A stretch of DNA of 64,000 nt. It comes from Nipponacmea schrenckii (lineage: Eukaryota; Mollusca; Gastropoda; Lottiidae). Below are positions 49,904 to 62,800 of the stretch, piece after piece. The notes beneath the pieces were generated by a model that was given only the letters and a program-made list of their open reading frames with translations, searched no databases and had not been told where the DNA came from. The position numbers and the translations under genes are program-made. The stretch's first letter is position 1. Each line of letters starts with the position of its first letter. The DNA lies in contig JAUJPP010000006.1 in the NCBI GenBank assembly GCA_030562195.1, positions 1,860,001-1,924,000 of the forward strand, in the 5' to 3' direction.

Positions 49904-51169
49904 CTATTCTAATTCAAAAATTCAGTTGGACATATCATGCTATCAATATTAAATTACATTTACCTTATTTATAAATAGTGTTTTATTCAGCAACTCTAAG
50001 CCCGAATCTTTGATTATAATTACATGCTAGGATATCACTCATATTAAAAACCATACACTGAAAGACATAAAGACAATTGTTATAAACTAGGAGGCTCTAA
50101 CTCCAATGTCCTGATTTCAAAAAGATATTTTTCAAGAAATAAAATAAGGCTATTTTAAACTTTCCTATTAATGAAATATATTACTAAATTTAAAATTAAT
50201 GAAATAAACGAAGGTTTACTTATAAGAAAAACACTTGAAGTAAAAAAATGTTGAAGTCTACATCCAAAAATATTGTCTGTTATGTTGCTGACATGACAAC
50301 AAATAGTGAACCCTGGGATTTCTGCAGCCTCAATGAACATACAATACAGGTGTAGAGGTCTGTACCTTATACTGATTTCAGCTCACCCCATTAACAATAC
50401 AGGTGTAAAATGTCTCTACCCTACCCTGATTTCAGCTCACCCTTCAAACTATGAATTGCAACATTTTTGTTTAAATTTCTATAAAATCTCTAATCTCTGA
50501 ACAAAATTCAAAAATCAAACATTTTAACCCAACACAATAGCTAAAGATTTATCAACTCTGATTTTGGATCAATAGGTTATTATACTTGGGTAAAACGATA
50601 CCTTTTAACTAAACTGTCGACATATTTTAAAATATCACAGGAGTCTCTTATTGATTGGCTTGGTTTGCTAACAATATTTTTTTTCTGTGTAAAATTTAAG
50701 AAAACCAAATCATATCTATAGATAAATAATGTATTTGACATTTCCTTCTGTCATTTGTAGTAAGGAGACACAAAATAAAATTTGAACTAAATGTTTCTAT
50801 GTGACAGTAAGTGGAGTACTATTTATTTTGGCCTATGTTTGCTAAACACTAGCAGTCTATTCAATTCAGAACTATAAGGCTTCAGCCTACAGTTTTATAA
50901 ACACATATACAATATAGAATACAATATGAATATTATAAATATACAACAATATAATAATTATAATCTATTATTCTAAAAGATGAAAAAATAAAATCAAAGT
51001 TTCAGAATTTCATTTCTGATTTCCATACTTTTCATTATGTAGAGTGACAGTGAGCGTAAAAAGAATGGATCTACACAATGAATTGAAATAGTTTGATAAC
51101 ATTTTCTTCATTGGGGTGCTTGTTTCTCATTCGCCACTTGATGGGTTACATAGTTTGCAGATGCGTTTT

Positions 51170-51669
51170 NNNNNNNNNNNNNNNNNNNNNNNNNNNNNNN
51201 NNNNNNNNNNNNNNNNNNNNNNNNNNNNNNNNNNNNNNNNNNNNNNNNNNNNNNNNNNNNNNNNNNNNNNNNNNNNNNNNNNNNNNNNNNNNNNNNNNNN
51301 NNNNNNNNNNNNNNNNNNNNNNNNNNNNNNNNNNNNNNNNNNNNNNNNNNNNNNNNNNNNNNNNNNNNNNNNNNNNNNNNNNNNNNNNNNNNNNNNNNNN
51401 NNNNNNNNNNNNNNNNNNNNNNNNNNNNNNNNNNNNNNNNNNNNNNNNNNNNNNNNNNNNNNNNNNNNNNNNNNNNNNNNNNNNNNNNNNNNNNNNNNNN
51501 NNNNNNNNNNNNNNNNNNNNNNNNNNNNNNNNNNNNNNNNNNNNNNNNNNNNNNNNNNNNNNNNNNNNNNNNNNNNNNNNNNNNNNNNNNNNNNNNNNNN
51601 NNNNNNNNNNNNNNNNNNNNNNNNNNNNNNNNNNNNNNNNNNNNNNNNNNNNNNNNNNNNNNNNNNNNN
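51170..51669. other. Assembly gap (500 N)
   Basis: Exactly 500 unknown bases, a common placeholder length, so the true size is unknown. Duplicated block A stops on its left and 38-bp satellite begins on its right. Confidence 0.99.
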
Positions 51670-52802
51670 CAGTTATATTACCATATATTATAACATTATC
51701 ATTCCTTCAGTTTTATTATCATATATTATAACATTATCATTCCTTCAGCTTTATTATCATATATTATAACATTATCATTCCTTCAGTTTTATTACCATAT
51801 ATTATAACATTATCATTCCTTCAGTTTTAATATCATATATTATAACATTATCATTCCTTCAGTTTTATTATCATATATTATAACATTATCATTCCTTCAG
51901 TTTTATTATCATATATTATAACATTATCATTCCTTCAGCTTTATTATCATATATTATAACATTATCATTCCTTCAGTTTTATTATCATATATTATAACAT
52001 TATCATTCCTTCAGTTTTATTATCATATATTATAACATTATCATTCCTTCAGTTTTGTTATCATATATTATAACATTATCATTCCTACAGTTTTATTATC
52101 ATATATTATAACATTATCATTCCTTCAGTTTTACTATCATATATTATAACATTATCATTCCTTCAGTTTTATTATTATATATTATAACATTATCATTCCT
52201 TCAGTTTTACTATCATATATTATAACATTATCATTCCTTCAGTTATATTACCATATATTATAACATTATCATTCCTTCAGTTTTATTATCATATATTATA
52301 ACATTATCATTCCTTCAGCTTTATTATCATATATTATAACATTATCATTCCTTCAGTTTTATTACCATATATTATAACATTATCATTCCTTCAGTTTTAA
52401 TATCATATATTATAACATTATCATTCCTTCAGTTTTATTATCATATATTATAACATTATCATTCCTTCAGTTTTATTATCATATATTATAACATTATCAT
52501 TCCTTCAGCTTTATTATCATATATTATAACATTATCATTCCTTCAGCTTTATTATCATATATTATAACATTATCATTCCTTCAGTTTTATTATCATATAT
52601 TATAACATTATCATTTCTTCAGCTTTATTATCATATATTATAACATTATCATTCCTTCAGTTTTAATATCATATATTATAACATTATCATTCCTTCAGTT
52701 TTAATATCATATATTATAACATTATCATTCCTTCAGTTTTAATATCATATATTATAACATTATCATTCCTTCAGTTTTATTATCATATATTATAACATTA
52801 TC
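51670..52802. repeat. 38-bp satellite array 3
   Basis: About 30 copies of the 38-bp unit. A run of variant units at 51670-51960 reappears in the same order from about 52240, so a higher-order repeat of about 570 bp exists. Confidence 0.95.
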
Positions 52803-53871
52803 AAACCAAAAAGATTCCTAGTTTTGATTATAAAGTTATTGAAAATATTAAATAGAAATAATAATAATATTGGGGATAAAAATAATATAAAAAATGAAAA
52901 AAGAAATAGTGAAAAGTATCTCTGGTAGAATATAACACTTTGTCCTTGACATTGGTATATCTACCGTCTGATAAAATCCACAGGGACAGACTGAACTAAA
53001 AGTTAAAAGTTGTATCTGTTTATTTTGCATTAATAATATTAGGAATAATAATAACAGGGACAAAAATAATAAAAACAGGGACAAAAATAATAAAGAAAAT
53101 AAAACAGTGAATAGTATCTCAGGTAGAATATAGCAACTGTCCTCAACCATTGATCATGGCACGATTTTAAAGCCGCACTTAAGGTTAGACATGTGAATAT
53201 CTACCGTCTGATAAAATCCACAGGGACAAACCTAACCATGGCACTCCAGTCTCGATTTGAACCCTCTCAAGGAATTGATCAAATGAATAATGTCAGATTT
53301 ATAAGGTTTCTAATTTTTGCCGTGGGTCACATGACACTACCTTCGAGGATCATGCAGCAATGTGGCCCCTCACCGACTAAATGACCACTTCCAGAGTGAC
53401 TCTGACCGACCATCCAATTTAGCAAATGGCAATAACCAATTCATCCAAACTGTGAGAGGGGATTTTCTAAAATAAGACTTTACAATAAGTACCATTTACC
53501 TACAATTTAGACAACTCCCCTTATCCTAAAGAAGTTGTATTTATAAACAAAGCCCCTGTTGGACTTGGAAATACACTCATACTTGAAGTTGATTTCATGT
53601 TGAGTGACTAAAATACTGTCCATATAAAATCAACCTTTATAAATCTGAGAGCTTAAAACATTCATTCTTTACATCTTATATGATACACAGCTCATCAGAT
53701 TATAGCCACAGTGGGGGTAAGGCTTGAATTGGGAAGAGAAAATTTGGCCAGACTTCCCTTATAACCTAAAGAAGTCATCTTTTCTCTTCAAACAAAATAG
53801 AATTTTAAGTTTGACTTGTATAAAACACATTCACACATTTACTGAAAAGTTCAACAGGCAGCATAAATATC

Positions 53872-55260
53872 CTATCATATATTATAACATTATCATTCCT
53901 TCAGTTTTATTATTATATATTATAACATTATCATTCCTTCAGTTTTATTATTATATATTATAACATTATCATTCCTTCAGTTTTATTATCATATATTATA
54001 ACATTATCATTCCTTCAGTTTTATTATCATATATTGTAACATTATCATTCCTTCAGTTTTATTATCATATATTATAACATTATCATTCCTTCAGTTGTAT
54101 TATTATATATTATAACATTATCATTCTTTCAGTTTTTATTCCCAAATACATGTATTATAACATTATCATTCCTTCAGTTTTATTCCCATCATATATTATA
54201 ACATTATCCTTCCTTCAGTTTTATTCCTATTATATATTATAACATTATCATTCCTTCAGTTTTATTCCCATCATATATTATAACATTATCATTCCTTCAG
54301 TTTTATTCCTATCATATATTATAACATTATCATTCCTACAGTTTTATTATCATATATTATAACATTATCATTCCTTCAGTTTTATTATCATATATTATAA
54401 CATTATCATTCCTTCAGATTTATTATCAAATATTATAGCATTATCATTCTTTCAGTTTTATTATCATATATTAGAACATTATCATTCCTTCAGTTTTATT
54501 ATCATATATTATAACATTATCATTCCTACAGTTTTATTATCATATATTATAACATTATTATTCCTTCAGTTTTATTATCATATATTATAACATTATCATT
54601 CCTTCAGTTTTATTATCATATATTATAACATTATCATTTCTTCAGTTTTGTTATCATATATTATAACATTATCATTCCTTCAGTTTTATTATCATATATT
54701 ATAACATTATCATTTCTTCAGTTTTATTATCACATATTATAACATTATCATTCCTTCAGTTTTATTATCATATATTATAACATTATCATTCCTTCAGATT
54801 TATTATCAAATATTATAGCATTATCATTCTTTCAGTTTTATTATCATATATTAGAACATTATCATTCCTTCAGTTTTATTATCATATATTATAACATTAT
54901 CATTCCTTCAGTTTTATTATCATATATTATAACATTATCATTCCTTTAGTTTTATTATCATATATTATAACATTATCATTCCTACAGTTTTATTATCATA
55001 TATTATAACATTATTATTCCTTCAGTTTTATTATCATATATTATAACATTATCATTCCTTCAGTTTTATTATCATATATTATAACATTATCATTTCTTCA
55101 GTTTTGTTATCATATATTATAACATTATCATTCCTTCAGTTTTATTATCATATATTATAACATTATCATTTCTTCAGTTTTATTATCATATATTATAACA
55201 TTATCATTTCTTCAGTTTTATTATCACATATTATAAGATTATCATTCTTCAATTTTATTA
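53872..55260. repeat. 38-bp satellite array 4
   Basis: About 36 copies of the 38-bp unit. A variant group ('cttcagatttattatcaaat') occurs at 54415 and again at 54790, marking an internal duplication of about 380 bp. Confidence 0.95.
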
Positions 55261-55440
55261 CAATGATCAAGGCTTTCAAATTATTCAATTATCATATTAG
55301 CATTAAATTTTAATCCAATATTTGATCATAAATTTATTATTGTCAAAAATCCTACAAATTATTCTACTGTATGTATATACCTAGTTCCTAATTAGCAACA
55401 TACATAGCAGTTTTATTAAGGAATCTAAACTGGGACCTAC

Positions 55441-55660
55441 CTCAGAATACAACTGAATTCCTTTTGGTTTGTAGATGAATCCTCCTTTTTGATGTATAGC
55501 TGTAAAATAAAGAATGTTTTTTCTGAGTCTAAGATGCTAAAAAACAGCTTACTGGTGTGTTCTATGCGCAAAAACAACTTCGTCGATAAAACTGGGGCAT
55601 TGGCATTCTTAGCAGTTTTGTTGGTGACTACATTCACAAAGTTGCCTTTCAGATTCTTGC
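55441..55660 (-). CDS. Two putative exons of an unidentified gene (copy B)
   Basis: Exons 55553-55660 and 55441-55499, with the same lengths, phases and splice sites as copy A. The frame is intact; the only amino-acid change is Gln to His in RIE[Q/H]T. The short intron between them differs more than the exons. That would fit selection, or simply noise in a homopolymer-rich intron. Confidence 0.45.
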
Positions 55661-57636
55661 CTATTCTAATTCAAAAATTCAGTTGGACATATCATGCTAT
55701 CAATATTAAATTACATTTACCTTATTTATAAATAGTGTTTTATTCAGCAACTCTAAGCCCGAATCTTTGATTATAATTACATGCTAGGATATCACTCATA
55801 TTAAAAACCATACACTGAAAGACATAAATTGTTAAAAAATGGGAAGGCTCTAACTCCAATGTCCTGATTTCAAAAAATTTTTTTCAAGAAATAAAATAAG
55901 GCTATTTTAAACTTTCCTATTAATGAAATATATTACTAAATTTAAAATTAATGAAATAAACGAAGGTTTACTTATAAGAAAAACACTTGAAATAAAAAAA
56001 TGTTTAAGTCTACATCCAAAAATATTGTCTGTTATGTTGCTGACATGACAACAAAAAGTGAACCCTGGGATTTCTGCAGCCTCAATGAACATACAATACA
56101 GGTGTAGAGGTCTGTACCCTTTTACTGATTTCAGCTCACCCCATTAACAATACAGGTGAAAAAGGGCTCTACCCTACCCTGATTTCAGCTCACCCTTTAA
56201 AAAATGAATTGCAACATTTTTGTTTAAATTTCTATAAAATCTCTAATCTCTGAAAAAAAAAAAATTCCAAAAAATCAAACATTTTAACCCAACACAATAG
56301 CTAAAAATTTATCAACTCTGATTTTGGATCAATAGGTTATTATACTTTTGGGGAAAACAAAACCTTTTAACTTAAAATGTCGACATATTTTAAAATATCA
56401 CAGGAGTCTCTTATTGATTGGCTTGGTTTGCTAACAATATTTTTTTTTGTGTAAAATTTAAGAAAACCAAATTATATCTATAGTAAATAATGTATTTACA
56501 TTTCCTTCTGTCATTTGTAGAAAAGGGGACACAAAATAAAATTTGAACTAAATGTTTCTATGTGACAATAAGTGGAGTACTATTTATTTTGGCCTATGTT
56601 TGTAAACACTAGCAGTCTATTCAATTCAGAACTATAAGGCTTCAGCCTACAGTTTTATAAACACATATACAATATAGAATACAATATGAATATTATAAAT
56701 ATACAACAATATAATAATTATAATCTATTATTCTAAAAGATGAAAAAATAAAATCAAAGTTTCAGAATTTCATTTCTGATTTCCATACTTTTCATTATGT
56801 AGAGTGACAGTGAGCGTAAAAAGAATGGATCTACACAATGAATTGAAATAGTTTGATAACATTTTCTTCATTGGGGTGCTTGTTTCTCATTCGCCACTTG
56901 ATGGTGTTACATAGTTTGCAGATGCGTTACTCTCTGAGGATATTTTGACGTCGACCAAGTTTAATGTGCAGGAAATGCGTTGAGCATCGCAAATAAACAA
57001 GGTGAAATCGTAGCTTGTGTGACTATTTGAATAACTCTCGCAATTAATTTAATTCTATCAACTAAGATAAGAAAACAGGTTCGGTTATCAGAGGTTTTTG
57101 TTGTTTTTTTTATCCTAAAAATATATATCCATACAGAAAGATAACATAATATGATTTTCAAATACAGGTTAAATCCTTGGGGGATTTCAGATTCTCATAA
57201 TATTTTCTAGCAAAAGGGCAATTATAATAGCTCATACTAAATAAATTCAATATGGTTTATCCTTTGGTTATGACACACTTCACACAAAGTTTCGTCAAAA
57301 TCTGACAAGAAATGCACATTATAGAGTGCTTACAATCATATAAAAAACAATAGAAATAACTGAATATTTTCCCACTAGGGTATATCCTTGGGTGATTACG
57401 AATACCTCAAACCCGTCAAGAATTTTGTGTTTACGAGTGGACTGACGGGCCGATAGACAGACGGACATGAGTGACGGGAATATACGCTCCACATTTCATG
57501 TTGGCGTATAACAATGACATGTAATGGATCCAAGGATATCTATAAAATATCTTTTAATACGGTTAGGTCACCAAACGCATCTAATCGTCTACAAGTTGGT
57601 CCATTTTAAACTCCTTCAGAGAGAAAATAGAACTGC

Positions 57637-57689
57637 AATGAGGGGTTTTACGTCCTACTCTTCTGCACCTTATGGACTAATGAAGACGG
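57637..57689 (-). repeat. SINE tail fragment
   Basis: 'ttttacgtcctactcttctg', 'caccttatggactaatgaag' and 'acgg' match the SINE 3' end closely. The rest of the element is absent. Confidence 0.75.
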
Positions 57690-57949
57690 TTATATCTTGA
57701 GACTTGAATTAATATTCGAAATAATACCACCGTACCAACCTCGTCATATCAGCGTAATTTTAAATATATATGTATATGTCATTATATAACACATGAAATA
57801 TTATCGTCGTCTATATTGCGTGTCCTTGATACAGAAAAATATGCCTGCACACCTCGTGCTATTGATAAAAACTGTCAACCATAAATAACTGATTACCGTT
57901 ATAGTTGGAGGGGGCATCTTAATTTGAATTTAAAGAATACATATATTAG

Positions 57950-58475
57950 ATAAATAAGACCACTATTGAACGAACGTTGCTTAAATTAAAGAGAAGTAGT
58001 ATATCTATAATAGTGGTCTTATTTATCTAAAGTTACTATATCTATTATTGTATAACTTGATAAAGATTGCTGTATGTGAATTGAAACTTTGGTAAAAATT
58101 AAAGAGGAGTAGTATATCTATAATAGTGGTCTTATTTATCTAAAGTTACTATATCTATTATTGTATAACTTGATAAAGATTGCTGTATGTGAATTGAAAC
58201 TTTGGTAAAAATTAAAGAGGAGTAGTATATCTATAATAGTGGTCTTATTTATCTAAAGTTACTATATCTATTATTGTATAACTTGATAAAGATTGCTGTA
58301 TGTGAATTGAAATGTTGCTTAAATTAAAGAGAAGTAGTATATCTATAATAGTGGTCTTATTTATCTAAAGTTACTATATTTATTATTGTATAACTTGATA
58401 AAGATTGCTGTATGTAAATTGAAACGTTGCATAATTAAAGGATGGAGTAGTATATCTATAATAGTGGTCTTTATA
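57950..58475 (+). repeat. 112-bp satellite array, about 4.5 copies
   Basis: Regular copies with 'taaagttactatatctat' and 'gagaagtagtatatctataa', including a 'gaggagtagtatat' variant. It is the same family as near 1.8, 9.5 and 15 kb. Confidence 0.9.
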
Positions 58476-59495
58476 TAATGGTCCACCTACTTCTAAATGT
58501 CATTCAAAGATAATATATATTATATTTACATTGTAGATATGAAATACAGTATATCTGCACAAACAGATCTTGAATAAGACAAACAAGTTTGCCTAGAGTT
58601 AAAATTATTTCATTTGAAGCTGAACTGTGTAGTAATATCAAGGTGATGTCATTAATGGACAAAAATAGTCATCAAAAAACAATATGACAGTAAATTATTA
58701 TTATTCAGTAAATCTTCCTGCTGACAAAATAAAGATCCCTGTTAATAAATTTATTATATCGTACGATGTATTAACTCTATGCAAATAAGATTCTAAAGCA
58801 TACCTTTAAGAATGACAGTTATTATATCAGATAATTTACACTTGTATAAAGTCAAACCCGAATCATAAGTATTACTAGATGATCTATGCTCTAAGTTGGA
58901 TTATCTATCGCAGGTACACTTAGAATGACAGTTCTATTAGGTTAAACATTATATCGTCATATTGAACAAATATGAGAATACTCGATTTCATTAAGTTCAA
59001 TATATCAAAAAACAAACGTCAGAATGTGTTTATTAGTTTAAATCAATTTGACAAACTATAGATATTATTCATTAGTACTTATATAACCGTACAGTTGTAT
59101 TAATTGATGCTGAAAATAAGTCAAAATACTTTAATACATTATATTAATAATTACACTTGTTATAAATAAAGATATATAGTTTATAGATGTCTAGCCTGTG
59201 TTTATCAGGGAAACTTATAGCTCACAGGTTCTCGGGGTCAATCATCGTGATATAAATATAAAATAGATGTCTAGCCTGTGTTTATCAGGTACACTTATAG
59301 CTTCTATTCGTACTATTATATCGTCTTATTGAGAAAAAAAAACCCGTTAAAGTTCCCTATAAAAAAGGCTTGAAAGTCAGAATGGTGTAAATAGTTTCTT
59401 CAATTTGGCAATCCATAATAAACTTCACCTTATACCTTGTCTAACATAACCACCTTTCTTGTACTACATCTTCAAGTACATGAATAATGAACACT

Positions 59496-59690
59496 GTTTT
59501 TATGGTATAGGCCTACTACTTCTCAATTTAATACAATAATACACAACGTTTCAACAATTACACTGTCGTCATCAGGTGACATCACGCCTCCCTCTTCTTG
59601 ATTTCAGTCTTGTTCACCTTTTGACGACAGTGTTATATTGAAACGTTGTGTATTATTGTATTAAATTGAGGAGTAGTATACCATAAAAAC
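59496..59690. repeat. Inverted repeat related to the 112-bp satellite
   Basis: The left arm (about 59500-59577) and right arm (about 59622-59690) are near-perfect reverse complements ('acacaacgtttcaa' against 'ttgaaacgttgtgt'), separated by about 45 bp. The transcript could fold into a long hairpin. The arms share 'gaaacgttg' and 'gagtagtata' words with the 112-bp unit. Confidence 0.8.
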
Positions 59691-59870
59691 TGGGTTTATT
59701 ATTCATGTGCTTCCCCTAAATGTTGCTTATGGATTATCTTCAAGTACGTAATAACTTGATATTGTGAAGATGTATAAATAGAAGCTATAAGTATCCCTAT
59801 TATACACGTAGAAGACAAGACTTAGAACCGTTTTATAAAAGGTTTGAAATTCTTTTAAGTTTGACTGTTA

Positions 59871-62800
59871 TCATAAACAGTCTGTTGAAGAATTCTGTAA
59901 ATTTTCTGAGTGAGAATTGAGAATTTCTTTAGAATTTGATGTATTTAAGATTTCGTCGGAGGCTTTGAGAAGGTTTTCAGTTCCTTGTAAGACAGGGTCA
60001 TGTTCATGATGCGAGTTATAGTCTACTAGAGTAGCAGGGCAGGTGACTAGAGTCTGTTGACCGTTCTGGGACGAAGCAACGAGAACTTGTGCCGTGACTA
60101 CTTCATCTCGTGTGACTGGGTAACCGTGTTCGTTCAGCTGTACACCTTGTGCTTCTATTATAGTGACTGGTATGGTTGCTCCGTTCTCTGTGATGACCTG
60201 AGCACCAGTTCCCCCAGGGATGAAGGTTGTTTGAATGGTGGGAGCGCTACCATCACTCGCCTCGGCTAAATGTACAACGTAATGATCTATCAAATCGCCT
60301 TGCCCCATTTCATGTTCGTAAATAGCAGACGTGGGTTTGTGGGCGTCCAGAACGACGGTGTTACCCTCAAACATGTTGTTACTGGATGTTGTTAACACTC
60401 GGTTGACTGTCGACGTCAATTCTAAACTAGATTTTATAGCAGCTGATATCTGTATATCTATTTCTCTGGTACTGGTTGTTTCTTTAAGTACTGTATTACT
60501 GTCATCTTTCATTATATCGTCCTCCGTATCTGTGTTTGATTTCACCACCTTTGGTCGCGTAGTCGATCTCGTACCGTATGGCTTAAGCGCTGGATTTGAC
60601 GATTCCGTCGAAGACACAGGATCCGGTGCTTTCTTCTTCGGTCTTCCAACTTTCTTACGATTTTTAGCACGGAAGAGTTGATTTGACTCCATTCCAACTT
60701 TAGGCGGGGTGCATTTATGTTCGGAAAATAATTTGGGTCTGAAAAAACCCTTTCCACATTTGTCACACTTGTATTTATAATCAGCTTTATGACCACGTTC
60801 ATGTTCGACTAAATGAGGTTTTCGACTAAATCCCTTATTACAAATTGAACATTTATAGGGTTTGATTCCACTATGAGATATAATATGGGCCTTCAGCTTG
60901 TCTGGTCGACTGAACTCTTTTGTACAACCTGAAAATACACACAGAAATATTGTAGGAAGACAAGTATTAATAAAGCATTTTGAGAAGATGGGATGTCTGT
61001 AATAATGAGCCAAGTCAAATCATAATCTTAAACTATTGCATCGTTCTCACGTCATAGAAATAACACAATAACCTAAACCTAAAAGGAGTCTATAAAATTT
61101 AAAAACCAGACTTAATCAGTCGGATGATGTAAAGGGTTATGATATTTTCCGGGATAGAAAAGTAGTTCCATGCCTTAAAGGGATCTTTATTATCTTAGTG
61201 CCAGACCCTGTAACTTTCTAATAAGCTCTTCTATACGACATACTTTATATCAATATTATGGTATATTTGTATGCATCCATTTCAAGGAGAACCGTTTTGG
61301 AAAAGTGGAAAATCTACTTCATGTTCAAGAACCTCACATTATCTAGCCAGCTATTAACTATTGGAGCAACCAACCATCTCATATTTAACACTACAGATCA
61401 AAACAGATCATGATGCATAGAGGAATAAATGCCAATGCCCGAAAATATTCCTCAGTGGCAGATCGATTACCCACTCCCCCAACAACTCCCTTCAACTTAT
61501 CTTCCAATACACAGAATAACACGTACCTGTAAGAGTTTTGAAAGGACAGCGGTATTTTTTAACACTGTCATGTATCAACAGATGTCGTTTGAGTTTATCT
61601 TTCCGATTAAAGGAGTTATTACAGATGTGACAACTGAAGGGTTTCTCTCCAGTATGAATTAACAGATGCATTTTTAAATAGTGTTCTGTTTTGAATTTCT
61701 TCCAGCATCCGTTACACTGAAATTGACCTGTGGTAGAAAAAATAAAAAAATTTGAGCAATAATTTTCACTGATCTGAAGAAAGAAGAATTCTTGTCACCT
61801 TTCAGATTTTAATATAAAATTAGGCTTTGAACGACATTTAGAAGTTGAGGGAAAATATTTACAAGAAATACAAGGGAATAAATCACGCTATATTATGTAG
61901 CTTGTTATTAATGATTATTTATTATATAATTTATTCCCTTGTGTTCCTTGTTATATGATAACAATTCTTAACTGCTTACTGTATGTGTATACGATAGAAG
62001 CCAAGTTCTCTTACTTAGAGAATATCTAACAAGTCTTTCTTCATATCAAATATATCACCACCAGTTGATAAAAGTGAAAACTTTGAAGATACATCCAGGT
62101 TTTTGTCAATTTTACCAACAAGTGGTGATATTTTGATATCAAGGAAGACTTCCGAGATTTTATTTATCCCCCAATATCACAGTTAGTTGACAAAGAAGAA
62201 AATAATTATTGAATATTTTTAGCGTTTTCTACTAGGAGATATAGTGCAGTAGATAACACATTTTAATATACAAGCGATATTTACTGTAGAATGCCTTATT
62301 AGGTGATGAAAATAGAATATTAAGAAAATCTTTTACTGAACATTTAAAACACAAAAGAATATAGAAGAATCTGTATAAAAACCTTCAGTGCCGTGTGTAG
62401 GTAGATGGCGACGTAGATATCTCTCACATGTAAAGTTTTTCTCACAATGTGGACATTGATACTGGTGACTGGTGGAGGCCAGGTGCGCGTCCAGTGCTTC
62501 CGGTGTCGAGTATTTATTCAAACATTTATTACATTGAAAGTGACTGAAGTAGAAAATCAGAATTTTTAAATAAGATTTTTAAAATATATGTTTCAACTAA
62601 CATGTAGTGAAATCTACAAGGGTGAGTCAATATGTAACCAGCCTTAAATAACCAACTTATTTTCATCTGAGATCCACCTTTACTTTTTCGATAGAATTAC
62701 CCTTTGGACCAACAGCGTTCAAGCGCCATCAGCCCAGAACTGATAAAATCAAGGCCCATACTGTTGACTCACTCCTCAACTTCTTCTACAGACTCAAAAT

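Larger units (their letters stand above)
46638..51169. repeat. Duplicated block A
   Basis: Starts 'aaaccaaaaagattcctag' and runs to the N gap. It contains unique-looking sequence, a 38-bp array (47935-49500) and a segment with two putative exons. It is closely matched by 52803-56928. The part at 47520-48240 has many small deletions relative to copy B and to the partial copy. Confidence 0.85.
52803..56928. repeat. Duplicated block B
   Basis: Parallels block A from 'aaaccaaaaagattcctag' through 'cagatgcgtt'. It contains its own 38-bp array (53872-55260) and the second copy of the putative exons. Non-array parts match closely over thousands of bases, including AT-rich intron. Confidence 0.85.
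56929..59870. other. Intergenic region between block B and the zinc-finger gene
   Basis: No gene found. It contains a SINE tail (57637-57689), a 112-bp array (57950-58475) and an inverted-repeat hairpin (59496-59690). A segment near 57400-57515 with 'agacagacggacatgag' looks like an old dispersed repeat. Confidence 0.5.

Noticed and set aside
51093..51769. Frames running through unknown residues
   Set aside because: They cross the 500-N gap and have no sequence content.
46663..53150. Hydrophobic minus-strand frames with DSCYILPEILFT, in both blocks
   Set aside because: An AT-rich internal duplication translated by chance. The hydrophobic runs come from A/T simple sequence and there are no splice or domain signals.
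60057..60681. Plus-strand frames of 70 and 116 codons
   Set aside because: Antisense shadows of the last zinc-finger exon.
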